A DNA stretch of 64,000 bases, taken from assembly GCA_910890315.1 (NCBI GenBank), contig CAJVGD010000011.1:248001-312000 (forward strand), given 5' to 3'. The notes below the pieces were generated by a model, which saw nothing but the letters and a program-made list of their open reading frames with translations, was not told the origin of the DNA and did not search any database. The DNA comes from Serendipita indica DSM 11827. Its lineage: Eukaryota > Basidiomycota > Agaricomycetes > Sebacinales > Serendipitaceae. Numbering within the stretch: the first letter of the stretch is position 1; the number at the start of each line of letters is the position of its first letter. A program made the translations under genes and the position numbers. This document shows, piece by piece, positions 1-9,469 of the stretch.

Positions 1-508
1 GGGACGCACTCAGCTCGGTCGCGGCGCAGTTTCGGCCCCTGGAGCATCCCGAGAGGACTGGAAGATCATCAGGTCAGCCGGATATCCTTGACTGGTGATA
101 GCCGTGTTGACATTGACATCTAGGGCGATTTCGGAGTTCGCGGGTAACCCACTTCCGTACGATGACATCTTGGCCCTGAGGGACAGAATGTGGGAAATTT
201 CGCCTTCTCTCATCCGCTACGGTGTCACAGAGAGGACGTCTCCCGAGGTTGCACTTGCGGGATTGGCTCCTCTGGGTACCAAGACGAAGGATGTTGCTGT
301 CTCAGGGGCGGCGTTCAAGAAGCCGATTTCCAACTTCTATCAAACTGACCCCATTTCGAGAGCGTGAGTCGGCATCAACCAGTAACTTGACCGAGACTGA
401 CGGTTTCACAGTTCTGTCACCATGGCCCAATGCACTCGATCGTTCGTGCAAGGCAAGGACTTTGGCATGTCAGGTAGTGACAAAGCATCGCAGGCCAGTT
501 TCGCGTAA
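1..508 (+). CDS. NDUFS1: NADH:ubiquinone oxidoreductase 75/78-kDa subunit, C-terminal part
   Basis: This is the 3' end of the complex I iron-sulfur subunit that works in the peripheral arm in the mitochondrial matrix. The gene begins before the window. Three exons are seen: 1-72, 124-363 and 412-508, joined across introns of 51 and 48 bp with GT..AG ends. The joined frame reads GRTQLGRGAVSAPGASRED, then a WKIIRAISEFAG-like junction, and ends near ISNFYQTDPISRAS and MAQCTRSFVQGKDFG. These match the family's known C-terminal pattern (REDWKIIRA.SE, FY.TD.ISRAS..MA.C). The iron-sulfur cluster motifs lie upstream, outside the window. The frame is continuous with no defect. Confidence 0.93.
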
Positions 509-808
509 TGTACATGTTTGATAGGCAATTGAGGATGATTAAACGCATAGACCTCGTGGAATCCCATGGAAATACTACGGGCGACTCAAAGCCGTATCCT
601 TGATCAGTTGCTAACTTCGACCCTATTGAGCACGTGCAGCAGTCTAGAGCGCGATTTTGACGGCTGAGTCGAATCGCCGACATTCAACGGTCCGGTGAGA
701 AAACTGGGCTTGTGTTGGGCAGCTGGCCGCCTGGTTGTCCATATGCAGAGGAAACTGGCAAATAAGCAACTTATTTTGAATCCCTATTGCTATCCTGGAG
801 TCACCCGG
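509..808. other. Intergenic region
   Basis: This is the 3' flank of the complex I gene and the presumed promoter of the downstream DUF6533 gene. I see no conserved reading frame or repeat in it. Confidence 0.5.
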
Positions 809-2287
809 ATGTCCTCAGATGCTGCAGACGAGGTCCTCCGGCAGCTAGGGGTCTCCAAGGATTACCTGATTGAATTTGAACGAGAACGGGTCGAGGGGAA
901 GCGGGTATGTACCCAAAAAGTCCCTTAATAATGCAATCGTGGCTGAAAGTCATTCCAAGCTTCTATTTGCCTGCCTTACGGTTCTCCTCTACGATTATTG
1001 TCTCACGTTGTAAGGCTGCCGGCCACGCCTTCTGTCGCATACTCAAGCGTACCCTTTAGCGGCGACGAGATCACGTTTGTTTGGCTCAAAGGAACGGCGT
1101 TTAGCGTCGCAAAGGCCTTGTTTTGGTTGGTGAGTGGCTAGAACTGAAAGTGGAAAGGAGAGGCTCATGACAAGTCCAGAATCGATATTGGCCCATAGCA
1201 AACTATGTAGTACGCGCATGGTTGTTCTCGCATAGCTTTTTATCCCCATATGTACGTTTTCTCTTCACCGTAGATGAGCGCTAACCCGGGATCCTAGCTG
1301 TCAGTGATGAAGTGCGACTCAAACTCTCGTTGACATAATTATAGATGTAAAATCCTTCCATTCACCGGCTGGTCGAGCGTGGTTCGTGCGTCTTGCCAAT
1401 CATCGAGGCTAGTTTGACATGGTCTGATAGATCAACTTTGCGGTCGTTGAGATTGTGCTCATGCTCAGAGTATGGGCGCTTTACGATCGTTCAAGATGGG
1501 TAATCGTCTTCTTTGGCTTTCTCTTTGTTGGTGGTCTCTCTGGAAGCTTTGCATTGCGCAAGGTGCGGCCAGAGGTGCGTGTTCGGGTTTGACACAAGGA
1601 CATATCTCATATAAAGTGGAGGGAGTTGACCTAGCAGAACCACGTACGCGAGTAACTCACCTTTACGGCCAACCTAATCGCGACGATAGCTCCTATTAGC
1701 CTTACGCGATGCGTCCGTTCAGGACCTGATGAGTACTTTTTCCTCTATACTATTGGTTTGATAATAGAGGTCAGTGGATTCCTAAAGAAAGGACAAGTTC
1801 TGACTTTGTTAGACGACGATCTTCATCTTTCTCGTCTCAAAGGCATGGACTCATGCTGTTGGACCACACAAAACCCCCATGATCACGGTTTTGCTACGGC
1901 AGTACGCATATTCTTTGCGATAATGATCCACTCTGACTCCACGACTAGAGGAGCCATATACTATGCAGTCGTCCTCTGTGTGTATGCACGGAATCTCTCT
2001 GCCATTACTAATTATCTACAGTAACCCTCACGGTCGTTATAATATCAACTGTGGTGCAACCTATGTTTGCTCCGGTGGCAGATTCAAAGTTGGTGGTCTC
2101 ACAATCATACGTCGACGTCCGGCTAACATGTTGCAGTTTGATTGTCGCCATTACATCAATTGCATGTAATCGTCTCATTCTCTCCTTGCGTGGGGTGTAC
2201 TTTAAGCAAAGGTCGGACTTTACGTCAGCGAATACAGCCGTTGACGTCCCCATGAGTCAGTACTTCGCTATTGATCCATCAGGCTGA
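809..2287 (+). CDS. DUF6533-type seven-helix membrane protein
   Basis: This is a multi-exon member of the large Agaricomycete family of DUF6533 membrane proteins, whose function is unknown. The start ATG at 809 gives MSSDAADEVLRQLGVSKDY. Exons I can place are 809-904, 960-1009, 1060-1129 and 1180-1251, and later ones are visible by motif. The DUF6533 signature LLFACLTVLLYDYCLTL is followed by DEITFVW and a FWLNRYWPIANYVV helix. Next come CKILPFTGW, EIVLMLRVWALYDRSRWV and a further hydrophobic helix near 1500-1560. The end reads SIACNRLILSLRGVYFK, the family's usual C-terminal motif, and stops at 2287. Introns between about 1250 and 1450 and between 1590 and 2130 are not all resolved by hand. 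Earlier small frames here are single exons of this gene, not separate genes. Confidence 0.82.
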
Positions 2288-2622
2288 TTCTAACAGCAAC
2301 AAGGTCCAAATGACATTCAAATGAACCGATACCCCGTCGCCCGTGCACATTCTTCTAGGTTAAAGTCACCTCGCCATTTGCGGTACTTTACCACATTTTC
2401 TGAAGATGAACAGGGAGGCGTCTCAGTCTCTCATGTTGGCAGACATACATAACTTATACTCATTTTGTACCACGTCCTTGGCAGTAGAAACAAAGTATAT
2501 ACTAAAAGCAACATGAACAACAGATTAATGAAGTGAGAAATCCGTAAAAGCAATGCAGATATACAAACGTAAAATCATAATGGTCCAAAAAAAAAGGAGG
2601 AGAGCATAAACCAGACGGTGGT
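2288..2622. other. Convergent 3' region
   Basis: The region lies between the ends of the convergent DUF6533 gene and the coiled-coil gene and is AT-rich near 2450-2600. A run of about ten A at 2587 lies just outside the stop of the minus-strand gene. I see no gene in it. Confidence 0.5.
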
Positions 2623-4815
2623 CTACTTCTTGTCGCCATCGAAGAATGCCAATAGATCTCCAAAGTTTGCTTTACCTTTTGGCACAGGAAGCTTCGGCGG
2701 TCCGCCTTGCTCCCGCTCCTGTCGCCGCCGCACAAGTGGATCGACAAATTTATTATCCTTGCTAACGCTTCCAAGCTTCCCTGGGGGTCCGCCATCACTC
2801 ATAGCGCCAAATTCGGCCCCCAGGTCTCCACTTCGTCGTCGAGGTCTGAGTGGCTGAGTCGTGCCAAGGCTCTGTGAGATGGAGTTCCATCCAGCTGGTG
2901 CACCGTACGCAGATTGTGCGCGAATTCTCGAAGAGCCGGGTGAACTCTCTGTACCCCGCATACGCGACGCAGACGTGAGTGAACCTGGTGGCGAAACAGT
3001 GGCGACGCGTGCAAGATCGATCGGCGTCCCGCCAATCGTGTCCTCTTTGGCGTGTCCATTCGGCGAAGGTGAGTCTCGCGAAAATGCCGAAGAGCTGAAT
3101 GGGTTTCCTCGAGGCGGGCTATCGTCAACGTGCCCAGTGTCCATGTCCTTGTTCGCCTCTTCATAGTCTTGTGCCAGTCTATCAAGTGGAGACGTCAGAG
3201 GTCCACCCAATGCAACCGTGTACCTCTTGCGATTTCGTGGGGTAGGCGAGGTCGAGGACGGTCGTGGTTCAGCCTTTGGTGGGAGGGAAAGAGACGTGTA
3301 AGAGCTTGTGGTCTCTGGCTGCGGTCTCATCGCATTGAGTGATGTATAGGAGCTTGAGCTGTGAAGTGCTGGCGTGGTGGGAGGCGATCCGACAAAGCTT
3401 CTGCTGCCATTGCTGGTAAGTGGAGGAGGCGATGCGGGAGGCGTCACTCCGTCACCAGCTGCGTAGTCTCCAGATGGATATGGAAGTCGTGACCTTGATG
3501 AGACCGATCCAGGGGCACCGCCAGTGGAATGGGATTGGACAAGGGCTGGAGAGTGCGAACGAGGGGCATCTCCACTCTTGCTCGAGCTCGCAGACATTCT
3601 GGAAAGTTCCGTGTACTTTGTCTGCAATTGAGCAAGTGAATCTCTGATGGAGCCGACCTCAGACGTGAGGCGTTGAATGTCCTTTTTGGTGAAGTCGTTG
3701 TCTCTTGAACCAGAATCAGAGTATGAAGGAATGCGAACTTTGGCCACCGCCTTGTCCACCTCTGTTTCGATATTCTGCTGAATGCTTCTGGTTGTTTGCT
3801 GTGCACTTCTCTTCGCTTCGTCTGCCAGGCGTCGAATCTCATCCACCTTTGTATTCAGTTCATCCAGCATCCGCTTCTGTTCGGCTTTATCCCGCTCTCG
3901 TGCTTCTTCCGCCGCCTGCCTAGCTTCCTCTTTATCGACGAGCCATTTTTCAACATCGCCGACACGGTCCTCGAGAGCTCGTACATGCCCGACTGTCCAC
4001 CTCTCCAGCTTCTCAAAGCGCTTTGTGATGGTCAACAAAGTCTCGTTGACATCCAAAGAACCAAGTGCCGTATACTTGGCATATACGGGTCGATTGTCGT
4101 CGTCCTTGAGCGATTTCGCCGGAGAAATACCAGGAACACCGGGAGATGCGCCTGTCCGTGCACTCGAGGGGATTTCACGATGCGGCGTGAGCTGATGCTC
4201 CTGGGTCGGCGAGGGGGATGTATCGCGGCGGTAACCACCACCACCTGAGGGGATGTCGAGATGCAACAACGAAGTATCGCTGCTCCTCTTGGTAGGAGTC
4301 TTGGGCTCCTTGCCCTTATTCTTCTTCGCCTCTTTTTCCTTGACTTTGGAGTCTTGAATGATTTGTTGGGCCGGAGTCAAGTCTTTCGACGTCGAAAGGC
4401 GGTTCTTGGCAGTTTGCCACCATCCCTGCTGTTCTTCTTTACTCTTGCCGTTATCCGCATTGCTCCCAGATTGAGAAAGTGCGAGGCTCGTCTGAGAGGT
4501 TGTGCGCCCACGCATAGCGAGAATCTTCTCCTCCATAACCCTCCTCTCCTCAGCTTCACGAGTCAAAATCCGTTCTGCCTCTCTCCTCGAATGCTCGCGC
4601 TCCCGAATCGCCTGTGCCTCTATCTCATCGTCGGTCTGCATGTTGACCGACTGGGAGCGCAACGACGAGACGAGCGAGTTTGCGACACGCGCAAATGTCG
4701 CTCCAAGCGTTGGCGAGCCAGGTTGAGCGTAATCCCCCCACGATCCTGAATCGTAGCGGCCAGGCAGAGGCGAACCGTCCTCGCTCTGCGGACTGGCGGT
4801 GATACTGTGGCGCAA
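2623..4815 (-). CDS. Large Ser/Pro-rich coiled-coil protein, unknown function
   Basis: A single uninterrupted frame of 730 residues, unusual in this intron-rich window. An acidic, Arg/Glu-rich coiled coil is predicted around residues 60-110 and a second long one around residues 265-410 (many heptad-like Glu/Lys/Leu patches). Between and after them are low-complexity Ser/Pro/Thr stretches typical of disordered scaffold proteins. A block WWQTAKNRLSTSKDLTPAQQ near residue 130 and the extreme C-terminus FGDLLAFFDGDKK look like conserved short motifs. There are no membrane segments or signal peptide. This composition suits a cytoskeletal or polarity scaffold, but that is only a guess; I do not recognise the family with confidence. 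Confidence 0.85.
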   Translation of the reverse strand: MRHSITASPQSEDGSPLPGRYDSGSWGDYAQPGSPTLGATFARVANSLVSSLRSQSVNMQTDDEIEAQAIREREHSRREAERILTREAEERRVMEEKILAMRGRTTSQTSLALSQSGSNADNGKSKEEQQGWWQTAKNRLSTSKDLTPAQQIIQDSKVKEKEAKKNKGKEPKTPTKRSSDTSLLHLDIPSGGGGYRRDTSPSPTQEHQLTPHREIPSSARTGASPGVPGISPAKSLKDDDNRPVYAKYTALGSLDVNETLLTITKRFEKLERWTVGHVRALEDRVGDVEKWLVDKEEARQAAEEARERDKAEQKRMLDELNTKVDEIRRLADEAKRSAQQTTRSIQQNIETEVDKAVAKVRIPSYSDSGSRDNDFTKKDIQRLTSEVGSIRDSLAQLQTKYTELSRMSASSSKSGDAPRSHSPALVQSHSTGGAPGSVSSRSRLPYPSGDYAAGDGVTPPASPPPLTSNGSRSFVGSPPTTPALHSSSSYTSLNAMRPQPETTSSYTSLSLPPKAEPRPSSTSPTPRNRKRYTVALGGPLTSPLDRLAQDYEEANKDMDTGHVDDSPPRGNPFSSSAFSRDSPSPNGHAKEDTIGGTPIDLARVATVSPPGSLTSASRMRGTESSPGSSRIRAQSAYGAPAGWNSISQSLGTTQPLRPRRRSGDLGAEFGAMSDGGPPGKLGSVSKDNKFVDPLVRRRQEREQGGPPKLPVPKGKANFGDLLAFFDGDKK

Positions 4816-5176
4816 AGGAGATCCAGATCGTTCTTTGCTACGTTGTGTATTTGTGTCGGGCTGGTTAAATCAACGACGGGGCCGCTCGAGATCAGCATCG
4901 AACATGGTCAAAACCTAGACGGGGGTACGAACAGATGGTGGGAAGAGATTTGGCTGGGTCATGCGACGCGTATTCGCATTTGTGGGCTTGCTGTAGCCAC
5001 TGGAGAGGCTGTCTTGGCTGCCGTTGACGCGATGGAACATCGAGACGTCGCGTTGGTCAAGCTCAACTTGGGCAGATGTTTGGCCCACCATTCTTCCACG
5101 ACCGGATGGCTTTGGGAAAGTCGTTTTATTATGCTACAATTGCAAAAACAAATACATAGCGTCGATAATGTTACAT
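4816..5176. other. Intergenic region (promoter of coiled-coil gene)
   Basis: It lies upstream of the minus-strand coiled-coil gene and downstream of the minus-strand Clp1-like gene. Open frames here are short and show no family signature. Confidence 0.45.
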
Positions 5177-6132
5177 CTACACTATCGCGTGGGCGACCGC
5201 TCGGTGCCTTTGACGAAGCTGATAGACGCCGAGTCGCAAAGCATTACGAAGTATCAATGATACCAGTTGGAGAGTCGTATATAACCTAGGCTCGTGAATG
5301 CCCAACGCGCGGCAGTTGGCCAATAGCCCGTTGAGACGCGATATTAGTCGCCTTTGATGTGTCACCGAGCATGAAGCAATTGCATGCTGCAGTTCAGTGA
5401 TGCTTTGTTGGTACGTGGTTGGTTCTTGCTCCTTGGCTACAAGAATGAGCGTCTCGACGTGCCGGGAGAGTATGCCAGATGCACTGCATCGTCGAACAAT
5501 CCGTCTACCAGAAGATGCTAGCAGATATCGAATGATATCGTCAATGTTGTGGGTATAAAGGTAGCGATGAACGATGTCAAATGAGGATGGATGCGGGATG
5601 GTAATGGGTGCAGCCGTAAATGTCGGACTCTCGCACGACAAACGGTATTTTGCCGGGATGGGTGGGAGTTTGGAACATTGCGAGTAGAGGATGATGTCGT
5701 GTACAGGTTGAAGGAAGAAGGAAGACTTTGCATTCTTATTGGGAGTATGGATTGCAAGGATGTGGGATGGTGGAAAGTCGATATCGTATGCCGTAATGCT
5801 GCCTTGGAGGGAATCGTAAAGGAGGTCGCGCGAAGCGTCAAGGCTTTGAAGCAACCTGGATGATATAAGTTGAGTAAAATGAAGCGGGAATAAACCCACC
5901 GAGGACCAAGTTGGTCAAGTCGGTCGAGGACGTAGTCTGACGGTATAGTGACCTTGCATGGAGTGCTGGGTGCATGTACGATGCCCATGGCTCCCGAACT
6001 GAGTGTAGGGCACACCCTAATCGCTGTTGGCCTCGGAGGCTCACACGTTCTGTTGGGAAGGGGCGAGCGACGAGAGGAGAAGGGTAGCGCCCACTTTGGG
6101 TCCGGCAGGGTTGATATACGCGAGGGACACAA
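5177..6132 (-). CDS. Clp1-like (clampless-1 family) protein
   Basis: Two exons, 6132-5900 and 5855-5177, separated by a 44-bp intron with GT..AG ends; the junction restores LGPR-LLQSLD in frame and gives 303 residues. The N-terminal motif is LPDPKWALP. The core contains PPSHILAIHTP, a LQPVHDIILYSQCSKLPPIP block and a YLYTHNIDDIIRYLL block. The C-terminal half ends in a helix around NGLLANCRALGIHEPRLY. This order matches the basidiomycete Clp1-like family. Its founder, Coprinopsis clp1, acts downstream of the A mating-type genes in clamp-cell formation; Ustilago Clp1 acts in dikaryon growth. Agaricomycete genomes carry several family members, so this one need not be the clp1 ortholog. Family recognition is from memory of motifs. 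Confidence 0.6.
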
Positions 6133-6633
6133 TTGTCATTGCAAAAGAGGGTTGTTATTGCTGGCGCTGTGGCCATTGTTCCTCGAGATACGGCACTTCC
6201 AACCGCTTTCAGCGACCTGGCCATTGTCTCGCCGGGTGCTTCATTTTAGCCACAGGGCACGTGCAATCCCCCCACATTAGAAAAAGTTAGACTTGAATGC
6301 TCGTCACGAGTACTGTTGACGATCATATGCGGCCTTCTCGCCCGTTCTTGTGCTTCACGTCTTGCGCCTGCCGGAACTAGCATCCCCCGAGAGGACTAGT
6401 TTGAGCTCTCAGAGGTCTGTGATCGTGATCACGTCAGTTTTCATTTGATTTGGCGCGCGACGCCACGTCAAAAGCTTGTTAAGAGGGTCTCCAACCCCAC
6501 AACTAGTCCCATTTAACGTGCTTTACGATAATTTGACCAATAGTCCACTAAATAACATGAATGGACGAGAGCGGGACGTCGTCGTGAATATGGTCGGTGG
6601 CAAAGCTTCGCTTGTGGCCACTTTTGCGAATTT
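6133..6633. promoter_or_regulatory. Divergent promoter region, Clp1-like / SUZ gene
   Basis: About 500 bp between two genes that start away from each other. It should hold both promoters. I could not assign a TATA box or operator with confidence. Confidence 0.4.
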
Positions 6634-7400
6634 ATGAGCACAACGGTGCAGGATGACTGGGATAACACAGATGTAGTTTACACGTCTTTTCATCTTCTGA
6701 TATGGAGACTAACTGTGCCTGTATAATAGGTATCAAGCGACTTTTCACCTCAACAAGTGCCGAGAGACTCCATGGGGATAGGGAGACGCAAAGAAAAGGT
6801 CAAGGACGATTGGGACGCAGACGACGAGGACGCAGAAGATACCACCAACACTGAGCCAAGCAGGCGTCTTGTCCAACAGGACGAATGGCCGTATGTCATG
6901 GCCATCCACCAGCTGCGATCATCTTATACGCATACAGATCTCTTTCTGAGAGTAGAGGAGTAGCAAATACTCGCCAGATTGCCAAGCCGCGACCAAATAC
7001 ACAGAATGCGATGCCCAGCCTTCCTCCAGAGGTCTTTGAGCCTCCAATGCGCATCCTCAAGCGCCCAAAGGGATCTGGAACGCAAACCCCAACGTCTCCT
7101 GCAGCGAAGAGTGACAAAGAGACGCTCCAAGAACGCGAGGAAAAGTACAAGATTGCCCGGGAGAAGATCTTTGGGACCCCATCGCCTGGACCCGTCTCTT
7201 CCTCTCCACCAAGAGTTGCATCACCTGGAGTAGTCAAGATGGGCAACTCTGGCGGTTTGTCGACAAAGCCGTCTCGAGCTGTCCGCGAGCCACTTGGCCC
7301 TGAGACACAGACTGCATTCGCCAGGAAACCTGGCAATCCTGGGCGCGGACAAATTCAATTGCAAACGAAACCCGCCCGTCCTCGGTCTGAGGGACCCTAG
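6634..7400 (+). CDS. SUZ-domain RNA-binding protein (SZRD1-like)
   Basis: Three exons, 6634-6672, 6730-6890 and 6938-7400, join in frame to 220 residues. The N-terminus MSTTVQDDWDNTD is acidic, followed by RRKEKVKDDWDADDED. The SUZ motif lies near residues 105-150: MRILKRPKGSG, then LQEREEKYKIAREKIFG. SUZ domains bind RNA and help place proteins on ribonucleoprotein granules. The tail is Pro/Ser/Gly-rich with basic patches. The third exon start at 6938 was preferred over the later AG at 6963 because only 6938 keeps the frame. Small SUZ-only proteins of this size are widespread in fungi. Confidence 0.8.
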
Positions 7401-7637
7401 GGCGTTTACCTTACTGGCACTGGTTGTGGATAGCTATCGGCGAGGCAAGGCCAGTTCTATTATTTATTGTGCAGTGTAACAAATGTATGTTTGATGGAGA
7501 TTCCGTTGAATATATCCAGGCATTTGTGGACGCCCGTTGACACTGCCCTCCGCGCGCCAAGCGGGTCGTACTTTATCTCTTAGACCCGACTCCTACCCCT
7601 CCGTCCTACGACCTCCCCCCCCGTCTCTCCTTTCATC

Positions 7638-9015
7638 ATGAAACTCCAGTCAAAGACGAAAAAAATTCTCTTCGTCGCTGCCGTTGTCGCATCGTTGGCG
7701 ATCGTCGGTCAGTTGGTTTCAGTATTTCGACGGCGCGGGCTGACACAAACTCCGCACCCCCCGTGCTTTGGACTCCCTGCATTTAGGCACTGTCGTTGGT
7801 GTAGTCGTTGTTGAAGTCAAGAAAAATCGCCAAAGCAACGCGACATCCACCCCCTCCGACTCAAACAGCTCAGTCTCTGGCTCCAGCACCCAAGGAAACA
7901 CGGCGTCTGCAACGTCCACCTCTGGGGCATCCTCTCCTGTTGCAACAGATTTCCCATTGGACCCTAATCTTCACAAGTCGTTTTATGGCTTGGCGTACAC
8001 CCCAAAGGGAGCCATCATGCCCGAATGCGGCGCTAATATCGCTGATGTCCGCAAAGACATGGAGAAACTCAGTCAATTGACGACCCGTCTTCGTCTGTAC
8101 GGTTCCGACTGCAACGTTACCTCGCTCGTCCTTCAAGCAATCGATGATCTCAAAGTCGATGTCCAGGTGTTCCCGGGCATCTACCTCGAGCGAGAGGAAC
8201 TTTCCTACACTCGCCAGAAGAGGATTCTTGAGGACGCACTCACTGTCTACGGAACATCGCGCGTTTTGGGAGTGACTGTTGGAAACGAGTATTTGCTCAT
8301 TTCAGCAATGCAGGAGACACGATTGACAACGCTACGACCCGCCTCGTGGAGAAGATGAACGAGGTCCGGACCGATCTTACCGCTTTGAACTTCAATATCC
8401 CCGTTGGAACGAGCGAGACTGGTGGAGGAACGTCGCAGACCTTGGCCGACAATGCAGACTAGTAAGTTTCACTCATCATGTCTCGGAACCCGCTGACCTT
8501 TTGCCCAGCATCTTTGCCAACATTCACGTACGTTGCCGCCTCTTCTTCCTAATTCATTGCTCACCCATTGTTTAGCCATGGTTCTCCTCCAACACGGTCG
8601 AACAAGCCGCCACCTTTGCCAACAATCAGTTTACGAATCAAATTCTCCCCTTGGCCACAGCGAGCACGCGCACGCCTCCTCCGGTAATGTATCAAGGTGA
8701 ATACGGCTGGCCATCGGGCTCGGACACACCTGGAGACACCAATTCTGCTGGAAGCGCGGCATCCTTGGCCAACTTACAGCTTGCCCTGGACGATTGGGTA
8801 TGCGCCGCGAACAGGGCTGGAACGTGAGGACACTTTCCTTTATGTCCCTTTCTTCTCTGCTGACGATCACTCGTAGGAGGTACTGGTGGTTTGAGCCATT
8901 CGACGCGACGTGGAAGGCAACGACGACGACTCTGGGCGTTGAACCACATTGGGGACTCTTCGACGGAGAAGGAAACCTGAAAGACATTACGATTCCGGAT
9001 TGCGTGGCAAACTAA
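7638..9015 (+). CDS. Membrane-anchored GH17 beta-1,3-glucanase
   Basis: Cell-wall glucan enzyme of glycoside hydrolase family 17. Exons are 7638-7707, 7787-8461, 8509-8527, 8576-8823 and 8877-9015. The N-terminus has a type II membrane anchor (KKILFVAAVVASLAIVG, continued by GVVVVEV after the first intron) and then a Ser/Thr-rich linker. The catalytic domain starts at FYGLAYTPKGA. The acid/base Glu is in VGNEYLL and the nucleophile Glu in MYQGEYGWPSGSD; RYWWFEPFDATWK is the usual end of the barrel. Just after VGNEYLL (about 8293-8312) the frame jumps by one base: the continuation GDTIDNATTRLVEKMNEVR is clear but in another frame, and no normal-length intron fits. See findings. Confidence 0.85.
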
Positions 9016-9469
9016 AAGGCTGCCTTCGGATGCCCGCTGGACCTCATGGACACTGTTTTGATTCTCTTGGTCTTCAAGATGGACAATAGCGATGTCTTGT
9101 GACATTCCCCATCCCACTCATTCACCATCACACTCTCTATAGAACACTGTTCCGTAACATATTTGCCGAACGAACCCTGTTTGTTGTTAATCAGACTCGA
9201 GAATATATTCTTGGTCTCAGAAATAGCGCTACTCTGAGCGTGTCCCGGCTGACACTTATGAAGCCAAAAGGTGGCTCCTAATGGTATGATTCACCCAGAT
9301 TGGCTCGCCCCTCAGTTAGAGAGCCTGAGTAAAGCAATCAAATATTGGTAAAATGGACAAGATGATCATCCAAAAAGACATCTCAGCGATTTATCGTCAT
9401 TTTAATAGAACGGCGGGAGGGTTCTGGCAGAGAGTAATCTCAGATGACTCCAGAGTCTTTCAAGCACTT
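9016..9469. other. Intergenic region
   Basis: The region lies between the convergent 3' ends of the GH17 gene and the left NLR copy. I see no coding pattern. Confidence 0.45.
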
